Positions 1 through 11,265 of a DNA stretch of 64,000 bases are shown here, in pieces (position 1 is the first letter of the stretch; every line of letters begins with the position of its first letter). This stretch comes from Crotalaria pallida. Taxonomy: Eukaryota > Streptophyta > Magnoliopsida > Fabales > Fabaceae. The stretch lies in contig CM075651.1 in assembly GCA_037953625.1 (NCBI GenBank), forward strand, positions 157,613,501 to 157,677,500. The letters run 5' to 3'. Position numbers and translations under genes: made by a program. The notes beneath the pieces were generated by a model. That model ran no database searches and was not told where the DNA came from. It saw nothing but the letters and a program-made list of their open reading frames with translations.

Positions 1-423
1 ATAATATCTTCTATTTTTGTACTTTTTTTATGAACTGGACGAAAAAAAAGAGAAAGTGAAATTTGTGTTTGTTACTAAATTATGACTAAAAATTATAATG
101 CTCTTATAATCAGTGGACGATATGTTTGCTTTGTCAATTGTAATTATTGTATGGTATGCAAGTATGCTAGCTTTTACAATATGGTTGATGGTTGATAGGG
201 TATTTGGCTTCGAGGTATATTTTCCTTTGCGCACCTTTTTTTTGTTTTTTTTTTTTTACCAAGAATATCCTCCAACCGATAATCGGAAATTAATTCCTGT
301 AAAGATTACCTAAGTGAACTTTGTTTTTATCAACAAAGCATTTTCCTTATTTTTGTTTGCACACTTTATCACAAGTTCTCACAAAACACCTCTTAAACAT
401 AGTAAAATATACAATTAGTTATT

Positions 424-659
424 GAATTTAGAATTTTTTTTTCCGAATTCCTTGCGGAAACACCGGTAACACCAATAGCACCCTTAACATCAGAGAACCC
501 ATGAGACTAATTCGGAGCGAGCTGCGTGACTGACTCTCCCAGCAGGATGTTTTTAGTGGAAATCGAATCCGGGGCTACTAACACCCTTGTCTCATTTCAA
601 GAATTTCAGTTGAGACCTTACACCAACTAAACCAAGCCTAGTTGGTGAATTTAGAATTT
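424..659 (-). mobile_element. tRNA-derived SINE, minus orientation, with TSD
   Basis: The element occupies about 437-645 and reads on the minus strand. It begins with a Pol III-like A box (inside GGCTTGGTTTAGTTGGTG), has a B-box-like GATTCGATTTCC, and ends in a short A-run seen as T on the plus strand near 436. The same family lies in plus orientation at 49951-50165, including the TTCCGCAAGGAAT-type 3' segment. The flanking direct repeat TGAATTTAGAATTT (423-436 and 646-659) is a target-site duplication, so the boundaries are well supported. Confidence 0.85.
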
Positions 660-944
660 CTAATAGCAAAAAGACCATGAACTTCGGTTCAAGCAAATTG
701 GATGGAAAATGTCATGTGCAAAGAGGAGTTCATCATCCTTTTTACTTTTTTTAATAAAAATTTTATTAATGAAAAGTTGATAGATAATTTAAATTTTCCA
801 ATTCCTTTTAAGATAAAAGGTTAAACATGTTTTTCAATGATGACAAATTTTTTTCCCTTCATATTTTTAGGAATTTAAAAATGAAATGGCATATCAAAGT
901 ATATTAAGGTGTTTAATAATAAGGTTTTTTTTAACCTCGATACT

Positions 945-1592
945 AAGAATCCAATAGTGAGGAAAAAAGGAATCCTAATTTTTTCTTCTCTGTTCCTCAG
1001 TCTCCTTCCCCTTGGTTTCTTCTTCGTGCGGAACGTGATAGAGGGGGAGGGAGTTCAGTCTCTCCCCTTCCTTAGGTTTGGGTGTGGGTTTCAGTCCTTG
1101 TTTTTAGGTTCAGTCTTGCCTTTGTGCAAGTTTGTTTCATAAATAAGTGTTTTTTTTAGTTGTTTGTGTGTTTTTCTTGGAGGAAGCCTTGTGTGGTGTG
1201 ACAGTTTCCAGATCTGATGGTTTTCCTATTTTTTCAAATAACTGGAAGCAAGATGGTCGAGACAAATACCTCTCCACAGTTCATCAGCAGATTCTTGCGT
1301 TATTGGTCAGCTTTTGTTCTGTCCTTGCTTCGTCTTGTATCTGTACTTCATCAGAGTTTAGTACCTTTAAGCATTTATTTTTATGGTATGTTGTCTCTTG
1401 TTTTAAGGCTTTGTTCCTATGTATTTAGGATAGGCCTAAAGATTGTTAAAAACTGTGCTCAGTTTGTTTTACAGTCTTCTGTAGACAGAGTCAGGCATGA
1501 TGTCCCCTCTGTCTTTCCATGTAATTCTCCTTTGGGAGGTGTTTATTAATGCTATTTTCTTTTCCCTCAAAAAAAAAGAATCCAATAGTGAG
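945..1592 (+). mobile_element. 5'-truncated LINE-like retroposon with 17-bp TSD
   Basis: The segment 962-1575 ends in an A-run and is bracketed by the perfect direct repeat AAGAATCCAATAGTGAG (945-961 and 1576-1592). A long TSD plus a poly(A) tail shows target-primed retrotransposition. The body is T/G-rich on the plus strand with no recognisable reverse transcriptase, as expected of a short 3' remnant. It shares the TTTCCAGATCTGATGGT stretch and general composition with 36300-36890. Small open frames here (1147-1428, 1217-1549) match no family I know. A SINE-like element is the alternative. Confidence 0.75.
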
Positions 1593-1893
1593 TATATTTT
1601 CTTAAAAAATAAAAGTATAAGATTTTTTGTTTATCAGATTCACCATTTCCCATAAAACATATTCATTTATAGGTGCTTATTCTCAGTATTAAGAAGTGTA
1701 GTTAAAAAAAATCCTTAAAAATATAAAAATAAGTTCTGTGGGTATTTAAGATTTTTCTCCTATTTTAATTTTATATGGACTAAAATTATTCCCTCTTTAA
1801 ATTTACCTTTAAATTTAAAATTAAGTTATTGAAAAAGGAATTTAATTCTTTTACCCCTTTTTATTTACTTGACCCTCCCACCAAACTTTTTTG

Positions 1894-2373
1894 CTTTTAA
1901 CCAGGGCCGGCCCTGAGGGAGGGCGACGAGGGAGGTCGCCCTGGGCCCAAAAAATTCAGGGGCCCATACTTTTTTTAATAGTATATTTATTTTTGGAAAA
2001 AAAATAATAGTTGCAAGTTTTTTTTTATCTCTTAACTATCAACGATTTTTACTATAAAATTTCAATTTTTGTCTTTTTCATTTGTTCACTTAATTTATAA
2101 ATGAATGAAGTAATGAACTTTATTTTTGCAACCCAACATAAAAAAAATCATTACCTCTTTATTTGATAACTTTTTATTTTATTTCAATTCTTATATTTTA
2201 ATAATAAGTTTTATTATTGATTGATGTCATTGTTTTAATTGATTATATGTATAATTGTATATATAATATATTTTTAATTGATTTTTTTTAATTTTTTTAA
2301 TGAATTAGGGACCCCCAAATTCTTTTTTCCGCCCTAGGACCCAAAATAGATTAGGACCGGACCTGCTTTTAAC
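1894..2373. mobile_element. hAT-type MITE (CAGGGCCGGCCCTG termini) with 8-bp TSD
   Basis: The element runs 1902-2365 (464 bp). It starts CAGGGCCGGCCCTG and ends TAGGACCGGACCTG, an imperfect terminal inverted repeat. The flanking 8-bp repeat CTTTTAAC (1894-1901, 2366-2373) fits hAT-superfamily insertion. The interior is AT-rich and non-coding, so the element is non-autonomous. Confidence 0.87.
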
Positions 2374-4512
2374 CCAAATACATCTAATTTCATATTTTCT
2401 CTTTTCTTTCAATTTTTTCATCTCCTTTTTCCCTCGCACTTCTAAAACTTAACCACACGAACTAATTAATCCATGGGTTTTGGATCCCATGTCAACGCCA
2501 AAGCACCAATAATCACCCAATTCATTAAATCCCAACCCTTAATCTTCAATCACCATATTCAACCTACACAAACCATAAAAATTACTAAATTGATGAATTT
2601 GAATTTTAATGTCTTCATCATGTCTTATGAAATACTCCCTCCGTTTTACTATGTTTGACATTTTAGGCTTGAACACACAGATTAAGAAAGTATTAATTAT
2701 TGTAAGTATTATGTATATTATGTGTCTATCAAAAGGTGGCAGTGGCTGGTGGTAGTTGTATGGCATTGTACATGTAATGCAGAGTGTTGGAAATTGTTGT
2801 TGTGGCGGCTCTGTGTTGGTGAAGGTAAGAGAAGAGTTGAGTGACTTAGTACGTGTGAATTCTCGGTAGAAGAAGGTGCTATGTAGCGACAGTTTACAAT
2901 GTTTTGGGGTTAAGAAATAGGAATTAGTAGGACTGGGTTACTGGGTTGTTTTAAAATTTTAATAGACATGGGGCCTCTTAGTACTTTTTTCTTAAATAAA
3001 ATTAATCTTGTAAAAACCTTTTTGTTTTATGTATTAATACTGCTACTATATCTTTCAATTCATTTTTTTTAACTTTCAATTCATTAAATCATTACTTTAT
3101 TTTTTTTTTGTTTTTGAGGAAAAATCATTACCTTATTGTGAGAATATATGTTAGGTAAATTTTAATAAAGTTAATCCAAATATCCAATGTTGCAAAATTG
3201 ACATAAAATGCATTTGATGGAGTCTGATTGGAAAAGGGGGAAAAAACACAGAGAACATTTGATTGGAATGAGAAACATATTTTTCTTATCAAAATCTTCC
3301 AAGAAAATAAAAAAGAGATCGAGAAGATGACTGATACATTAAATGATTTATATTTTTAATAAAGTTCGTATTTTTTTATAAACAAAAGTTCTAAAATCCA
3401 ATATTATTATACACAATTAATAAAAATGGAGAAATCTGATTTTGTGCTTATTGATACATGAAGATTTTAGAGATTAAATTGTTTAAAAAAAAATTAAAGA
3501 TCAATTTGTGCTAATATATCACCTAATAATTTTGATTTTACCTTATTTATTTCAAAATTTTGGGAATTAAATTGTCCCACTAAAAAATTTAAGGAAGAAA
3601 TTTGTCATGTGGATGAAAATTTTAGTGATTATTTTGTGACTTAATATATTTTTTAGGGATCAAATTTGCCCATGACAAATATATGAAAAAGTGATAATGA
3701 CAAATATATGAAAAATGGTTTTTTTGTTAAGTGATCATGACAAATATATGAAAAAGTTATTAATATAAAAAAAATCAGGACAATATTTATATAACAGTAG
3801 TATAGATATATGCCCAATCAAAGTACTCATCTCGTGCACCGCACAGGTATAGATACTAGTAAATATAAATAAATATGCGCAAGCCCATAGCTAGTTAATA
3901 CACAGAGAAGATGGAATTTTAGACAGAGAGGGAAAAAAAATGTCAAGAATGAAAGTGTCAAAGAATTAGTTCACAACAAAAAAGTCAAAGAATTAAGAGT
4001 TTTATTTGTTAGTCTCTATTTTTTATCTTAGTCGCAATTTTTTTAATGAAATTTAGTTGGAGTGTTTTTTTCCTAAATAAAAAAATGCATTTTTTTTTAT
4101 TAATCTCTTCTTAAAAAATGCATTTTTAAGTCAAAAAAATACATTTTTCTGATTCAGAAATATAAAAAACGATCTAATTGAATCTCATTAACAAAATAAA
4201 AAAAAAGGGAAAAAAAGGCCAGCACATGCATATGAGCCCAACAGTTGAATCATTTGAGAGCCCAAAACTGTTGAATGCACTGGTGCCTTTTAGAATGTAG
4301 ATTAGGTATTCGGTCAAGTTCCACCACCGTCTCCCTCAAAAAGTCGAAATTTGGTAATCAAACTCTATTATATATTTGTGAGTCCAAATTCTCAAACCAA
4401 AGAGCCTCACGAAATGGAGGCCTTACGGACAAAGTTGAGAGAATAATGGATGATTAGATATGCCACGTGTCATTGCCTTTTAAAATTAAAATAAAAAATT
4501 AATTAATTAATT
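2374..4512. other. Gene-free AT-rich intergenic DNA
   Basis: No coding signal is visible. A Stowaway-like end (CTCCCTCCGTTTTAC) begins near 2635, but its partner end was not found. Around 3660-3760 a short unit containing GACAAATATATGAAAAA is repeated three times. The rest is AT-rich spacer. Confidence 0.6.
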
Positions 4513-4518
4513 TGCTTA

Positions 4519-4735
4519 TGAAAAGATGCAACTGCTGACTTGAAACCAAAAGATACTTGTTGTTTTAAGGGATACATAGTTTCAAAAGGTTTTGAAAAGA
4601 TGCATTCGTTGACTTGAAACCAAAAAATACACATGGTGATTCCAGCTGAAAGGGATACATAGTTTCAAAAAGGTTTTGAAAAGATGCATCTGTTCACTTG
4701 AAACCAAAAAATACACCTGTTGATTCCAGCCGGAA
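4519..4735. repeat. Short tandem repeat, about 3 units of 75-84 bp
   Basis: Units begin near 4520, 4594 and 4678 with AAAAGATGCA, share ACTTGAAACCAAAA and GGGATACATAGTTTCAAAA, and differ by scattered substitutions. The third unit is incomplete. No gene is associated. Confidence 0.75.
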
Positions 4736-5562
4736 GGATGCCATAAAAAATTCAATAACAACTTAATCATTGAACTCATTGCCAACGTAGCAAAATTAAT
4801 ATGGGATCACAAAATTATTGAACACGTTTTGTTTGCTTTCTTATCTTCAGACTTAAAAAAAAGTGTTGTGCACAAAAAAAACCAAGTCACATAATGATTG
4901 ACCACGTTTATGCTTGAAATATAGAAATACAATATCTTCAAACTTCAAAAGTGCAACTTTTTGCAACCATTACGATGAAGAATTGACACAGACTCAAAGG
5001 GATGCAAGGCTTACGAGAAAAGAAATTATAATAGAGAAAAGAAGAAAGCAACAAGCAAGTCAAGGTACGTGAAAATTCATTCTTATAACAAAAATAAAAA
5101 TTCTAAGTACATTTATCAATTTAAGTTCAACAACTTGAACTTTGAATTAAGATTGATATATGACAGGAAAACGGATGGGAGGATGTCACTGTCTCTATTA
5201 TACTTTTTCACTTTTGGATTGAATTTTTTTTTATCTTATAAAAAAATCATGAATATTATTAAAATTAAAGAAAACATATATATTTGTGAGTCCAACCCTT
5301 GCAAAAATCTAAATTCAAAATTATCAATTACTTCTTTTTCAATAAAATCTACCTAGACTATCGTGAATTTAATTTTATATTTTTTTTATGTTAAATTGAG
5401 TGTATTTAATTTTTTGAACTATTTGATTTTAAATAACAAATACAATGATTGATATATATCGAGCATTAAATCAATCATAGTATTACAAGAATATTATTAT
5501 TCAATAATAATATAATTAAAAATATTCGTATTGCACGGGTTAAAAACAAGTTATCGTATATT
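4736..5562. other. Gene-free AT-rich spacer
   Basis: Only short chance open frames occur here. No promoter, RNA gene or transposon boundary could be recognised. Confidence 0.5.
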
Positions 5563-6128
5563 CTCGTGTCTAGGCATGACAACGGGGCGGTGCGGGGGCG
5601 GATTATGCACTTCCCACACCCGCCCCCGTCTCAAAAAATTGCCCCCGCTCCCGTCCCCCGCCGGGTATCATAAAAGCCTACCCTCCCCCGTCCCCGTCGG
5701 GGGTCGGGTAAAATCGCACCGCACCAGCCCCGCTTTTCTTTTAAAAACAACTTTTCTAAAAGAGCTTTTCTTTTATAATATACCAACTTTTTTTTTTTTA
5801 AAAAACAGCTTTTCTAAAAGAGTATTTTCCACAAGTGATTTTTATTAAGAGTCAAAACATTATTTTTAATATTTTTTATTACTATTATTATAAATTATAT
5901 ATAATATATAATATAATATACATATATAGTGTGAGCGGGTCGGTTTCGGGGCCGGGTGCAGGGCGAATAGTAGAATTACCACACCCACCCCCGCCCCGTG
6001 ATTGAAAAAGTGGGTTTTCCCCGCCCCCACCCCGATACCCGATTAGAACGGTTTTTCCCCGCTAATAGCGGATCGGGTTCGGGCGGGTGCCCGCTGTTCT
6101 AGTTTTTTTTGCCATGCCTACTCGTGTC
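5563..6128. mobile_element. hAT-type MITE with GC-rich subterminal repeats and 8-bp TSD
   Basis: The element is 5571-6120 (550 bp), bracketed by CTCGTGTC (5563-5570 and 6121-6128). Its termini are TAGGCATGACAAC and the inverse of TTGCCATGCCTA. GC-rich subterminal blocks made of CCCGCCCCCG-like words on the left and their inverse on the right contrast with an AT-rich centre. It has no coding capacity. Confidence 0.87.
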
Positions 6129-6973
6129 ATTGAAGTGCACTCAGTAGTCTTGTTGTTACTCTCTTCGTACCTTAATATAATTCGTTTTTATCTAATTCAC
6201 ACATATTAAGAAAAGTAATAATTACTATCAAATTTATCAAAAAATATGTTGTCATTTCAAAGTTATCTTTATTTAAGACTTTACAACTCTATTCATTTCT
6301 CTCTCTATTGTAATTATTACCCTATCACCCCTATATAATTATGAGGGATGTATTTGGAATAAACTCTTTAATGCTACCTAGATATTCCAAATTGACTTAT
6401 AAAAAGGACAAAAAATCTACCAAAATGATGTCCTATATTAAAGGACAGAGAGAGTATCTTGGTAAAAAAATATAAAAGAATTTGTCTTGTATAAAAGTAA
6501 AAAATAATTGAAAAATCTTAAAAAAAAATAAATGAAAAATCTCATAGTGGCAATGCACTGCACTCAGTAGTATTGTTGTTATTTTGGTAAAAAAAATATA
6601 AAAGAATTTGTCTCACTAAAAAATTAAATGAAAAATCTTAAAGATTGTATAATATTGTATCGATGATTGATAAATAAGTAAAAAAACATATTTTAAGATT
6701 TTTTTGAAGCAATATTGCAATATGTAATTTTAATAATATAAATTTTTTTATAATATCAATTTGTAATTAATGAATGAATCATGCATTATATTAAACAGAT
6801 ATTTTCTTATTTTTATTGGTTTATTTGACTTTTACCAAGAGAATGAGACGGGAGGCAGTAGTTGTTACAATGTTTACTGTTATATAATTTCTCACATACC
6901 CTTTTATTTATTTTCTTAGAAAAAAAACTTGTTGACTCTCTTTCCTTTCCTACCCTAGCAGAGCAGAGCAGCT
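6129..6973. other. Spacer with decayed repeats, upstream of the first gene
   Basis: A motif with TGCACTCAGTAGT..TTGTTGTTA near 6135 recurs near 6560, and a GGTAAAAAAATATAAAAGAATTTGTCT motif (split here by mismatches) occurs near 6460 and 6586. A Stowaway-like relic probably covers 6165-6450. The last 100-150 bp should hold the promoter and 5' leader of the gene starting at 6974, but no clear TATA element can be defended. Confidence 0.4.
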
Positions 6974-8777
6974 ATGGGGAAACCATACAACAAGAACAAC
7001 AACGAGAAGAGGAAGCAACAAAAAACAACGAATGGAGAACAAGAAGAACAACAACATATGGATATGCGGAAGATCATGCAAGACATTCAAGATTTCAGTT
7101 ATTTCCCCTTTTTTATTTTATTTTATGTTTTTCTTTAATCATCACTAGATAGTTTTAAATTCAAAATTGCGTTGATAGGGTTGCTGATACTGATTGTTGA
7201 TTTCTTAGTTTAGAAGCTCTTAGTTTATTAGAGGAGGATTAATGAAATTGACTCTATATATTATGCTTACAAGTTACTATGTGTTAGGATCCAAGTGCAA
7301 GGCACGGGACGATACCACTCGAGTCCCGCATTGGGACTATGGGAGGGATTCTAGTGTGGGGTTTATATGGCTCTATCAATCAATTGGTATCTGAGCTTTC
7401 CACCATGTCTCTCTCCTTTCCAAACGAGCGACATGGTTGGTGACTCCGAGGGGCCAGCGGCTAGTTCACAGCTACCTTGTACGAGCGTTGTGATGTGAAG
7501 ATTTGGTGTAGCGTTGGGATCTAATTATGAAGTATGGAATTCCAGGGTGGGTGGGCTTTGAATGGTCTTAGGCTCTCTTACCAAAATGATTAGATTTTGT
7601 GGTGTGTTTCTCCCAGGGTTCCTGTCATCATGATTTATAGCCAGCGTCATTAGATGCAATTTACCGCGTTCTCGAGGCACTTATACTTATGGGATGGGAA
7701 ACATGTAGCATATATTTAAGTGAATTATGCTGTAATCTATGTCTAGCTCCCTAAACCAGGATGAGTTTCCAGACTGAATCACATGATTGATTGCTTGTTA
7801 TGCCAGTAATCTATGTTGTTGAAAAAAAGGGTTAGACCAGGATGAGCTACCAGTAATCACATAAAAGCCTTTTTTCTTTCATATTGCACTGCTTTATAAT
7901 TTTGCATAGGGATGCTTGAATGATAATAAAGCATTTGTTCCTTTCCTTTTGTTTCTTCCTTGGGGTATTTTAGATGGAAAATTTATGGTAACCAAAATCA
8001 GTTTGCCAGGTTTTGTGTGCTTTTTTCCACTTTGTCCATCAATATAATAGTTACAGTTAGCTAATTACAATTTTTTTTTCAGGTAACTCTCATATGTCAT
8101 GGAAGGAGCGTAAAAAGATTGAAGATAGAAAGGTCGTTTCTCTTGGTGGTAAGGTAAGGATTTTATTGTTTGTGCTCTATTCTCTACTTCTTGTGCCAAT
8201 GCAAACAGAATTATCGGGATGCATGGGAAACAAATTTCTTATTATGTTGCATTTTGCAACGTATGCAGCCTCCAAAGAATCAGAGATTGCCTTTAAGTGT
8301 AGCACGGCCGATGATGAAGAAACAAAAGGAGAGGGAGCAAAAAATGCTCCAGGAGGTATTTAATTTATGTAATTGCAGATTTTCTTTGTTAAGTTAGTGT
8401 GACATAATCTCTCAATGTAACGGTTAGTGTTAGTCACTTCCACTTGGGAAATGATAGCATTTGACCCTAGAAGTTCATTTCTTATTTGTCTGTATGATTC
8501 TTGTTAATCTTATTTTCACCCATCTGTTGTGGCTTTTTAGCGTTTGATTCTTGGAAAATTTGGCGGAAAGCTTGGCAATAGCAGTAAAAGACCTGTGGGG
8601 AAGCACAAGCATGGGGACAGGGGTCTGAAGTCAAGTGAAGGTCATTTCAGAAATGGCATACTCAATGTTGGGCATTTGTTAAATTCAGCACAGTCTAGAG
8701 ATCATGGCAGTAAAACAAATGGGTCCAAAACATGGAAAAGGAAAGGTGGTGATATGAAGAAAGGAGGGCTGTGGTAA
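6974..8777 (+). CDS. Small basic protein, possible FSAF1/DUF4602-type ribosome-assembly factor (4 exons, 192 aa)
   Basis: Exons 6974-7097, 8083-8153, 8209-8355 and 8541-8777 join in frame into 192 codons plus a TAA stop. Donors and acceptors are GT-AG and phases agree (1, 0, 0). The protein starts MGKPYNKNNN, is rich in K, R, Q and N, and has no signal peptide or membrane segment. Exon 2 gives SWKERKKIEDRKVVSLGGK and exon 3 a charged helix with KKQKEREQKMLQE. The C-terminal part is a basic Gly/Lys tail ending KKGGLW. Composition suggests a nuclear or nucleolar protein. I suspect, without being able to align it, the DUF4602/C1orf131 (FSAF1) family of small-subunit assembly factors. Intron 1 (985 bp) carries an LTR-retroelement relic. 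The gene structure is more certain than the function. Confidence 0.65.
7266..7520 (+). mobile_element. LTR-retroelement relic inside intron 1
   Basis: The stretch with GTCCCGCATTGGGACTATGG and GTGTGGGGTTTATATGGC resembles the end of a plant LTR. It is followed at 7385-7396 by TGGTATCTGAGC, one mismatch from the initiator-Met tRNA primer-binding site TGGTATCAGAGC. No gag or pol frame follows, so this is a TRIM-like or badly deleted element. The outer limits are uncertain. Confidence 0.5.
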
Positions 8778-9811
8778 GAAGCACTATTGAGTACATCTCT
8801 TGTGGAAGAAGTATAGCTGGAAAACTTAGAGTACCATTGCTTTGTTGCATGGTTCTGTAGTAACCTATGTTCGAGTTGTTTCTTTTGTTATAGCTTATCA
8901 TCTTCTTTTGTATTTTCCTCCCTTAATTTAATACAGTAACATTTTTTTCCTCCAAAAAAATTGTGTGATGGTTTGCATCTTGGTTTCCAGTGGCGTTTGA
9001 TTTTTTTCTTCAGCATAGCAAATCTCCCTTGGTAGGATATGTTAATATGCGACTTCCATTGTAATTGTAAACCCTCACTATGCAATTTAATGGTGCGGTC
9101 TCTTCTCTCCCTGAAACATCTTATTGTCCCTCGAAAAAGGATTTTAATAAACATTGTAACATCATTGAAGTGATGAAGTCTCATCTGGATTGGAGAAGGA
9201 TCTTTCAACTGTAATCTCAACTGAACATTTTAACATTTATAAAAGTCAATTTCTGAAACATTATTACATTGAAAAGGAAAATATCATTTGAAGAATTTTT
9301 ATTTTTTGGGTCAGCAATCAGTTAAAGCATATACTAAGTGGAAAAAACAATGGACCTGATGTTTTTGGGATTGAGTTACAATAAAGATATCAAATTAGCT
9401 TACCTGGTTCTATGCTAGTAACTTCTAAGCCTTTACCCCAAGTGGTGATGACTCCAAGATTTGAATCATTGACCACCTGAGGCATTCAAATTTTACTATG
9501 ACCAACAACTATTGCTCATCCATGTCAAAAATATTACTAGAGAATTCTATTATTATTATTATTATTATTCAAAAACCATAAAATTATGCACAGATGAGAA
9601 TAGTAGGTTGGGTAACATAAAACTTTCAAGGAAACATTATACTCTTGCTTATTGAATGACAATAAAGAGTGAATCGATGCACTTAACGAAGAAAGCCATT
9701 AGGCCATTAGATTCCTAAGTTCGAATCTTTGACGAAAGCGGTTAGTGTAACATGTAAGAATATAAGTCCTGCTATAATTGTTTTTGAATCTATCTCTCAT
9801 TGTTTGTTAGT

Positions 9812-9863
<52 letters not shown>

Positions 9864-10391
9864 TAAGTTAGAATTGATTGCATATTAGAAAATGGTGTGT
9901 AGAAAATTTAGAACTAGTTCTATCAAATCGGCACTACGTACTATTATTGTCTACAAAGAAAAAAAACAGCTAAACATTTTTTTTGGCGAGTTTCGATCTA
10001 TGAGGAAACAGAGGAAAAAAAAAGAAGAAAATCGCCATAAACCTCTTCCACCTAGGAAAAATAGTTTTGAAGGGCCAAGATGGGGTTGATTCAGCTGGTA
10101 AATGATCAAAACACTTCACCAGTAAAGCTTTGGATTGATCCTTGCAGCAAGTAATCACCCTTGGTAGAATGGCAATGCCCTTAACTTCCCCTTATTCTTG
10201 ATTGGATGTAACAAAAAAAAAAGTTGTATAGGGATCACCCGGATATAATATACAGATTATAGAACTATTTATACATGTACATGTTTATTACTCTAGACCT
10301 GGCTCTAAAGGCATGTTGAAAAGGAAAGATCAAAAAATAAGGACCAAATGCCATGTAACATTGCACAAGAGAAACTCAATCATGCTGGATT
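8778..10391. other. Spacer between convergent genes, with a (TA)n microsatellite
   Basis: The stretch holds the 3' flanks of the plus-strand gene ending at 8777 and the minus-strand gene ending at 10392. A (TA)n run covers about 9818-9860, and an (ATT)n run lies near 9548-9568. The fragment around 9660-9770 has a tRNA-like GTTCGAATCTTTGACG and may be an old SINE. No other gene is supported. Confidence 0.5.
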
Positions 10392-11234
10392 TTAAGCATT
10401 CCGCCGTGACCTTGACTTCATATACTTCTTTCGCCGAGATGGAGGAAACAAAAGTTGCTGAATCTGTTTTTTAGCCACAACTACAGAGGTGGCCTGCAAA
10501 TGTAAAGAGGAAAGTTCCATTAGTTTGAAAATTCATGTTATGGTTCACATCAAACACTTGACAGTTTAAAAACTCATCAACTTCTTACTCTATCAACCTT
10601 TATTCTAAGCTCTTTTCCTATTACATAACAAATTAGGCTATAGATTTTCCATCGGAACTAGATTATTTGAATAACTAGCATACTTGTTCGTGAGATGTTC
10701 ATGTGGAGGATCCATGACAGAATCAACCTGACATAATGTAAATTACATTGAAGCCCAAAATGCTTACCAGGACTTTGAATGGAAAACGATGAGTTTTTAC
10801 TTCTGCCCCAGAAAAAACTCTAACATCCATACCTAGGCTGTCAACCCCAATCATGCAAGCTCCCTGGAACCCAAAGTAATAATAGCAAATTAAATGATCA
10901 GAATAAACACATAATGAATGAGATACACTTCTATTATATATAGTCCAAATATTCATTTGCACAGACATTAGACATCTCGAGAGGTATGGTACAAACATCT
11001 TCATTCTTGAATTGTTACATTACAAGTTTATTGGAGGAGAATTCGACTTAAATGGGTTATAACTTCATGAACCCTTACTTGCTATTCCTGTCATTTAAGA
11101 AAAAGTCCATTATGTATTACGTGCTTCTCATACCTTTGCATACATTATACAGGCATACAATTCTAGTAGATGATCTAGAAACACAAAGTAGATGATCTAG
11201 AATCAATCTAGTAGAAACTCCAGGATTTACCACA

Positions 11235-11265
<31 letters not shown>

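Noticed and set aside
1217..1549. 110-codon open frame as a small gene
   Set aside because: It lies wholly within a TSD-flanked retroposon, has no recognised domain and is rich in T-derived hydrophobic codons.
9818..9860. Functional TATA element or origin at the (TA)n run
   Set aside because: Pure TA microsatellites recur across the window (23776, 26757, 49758) and no gene starts nearby.
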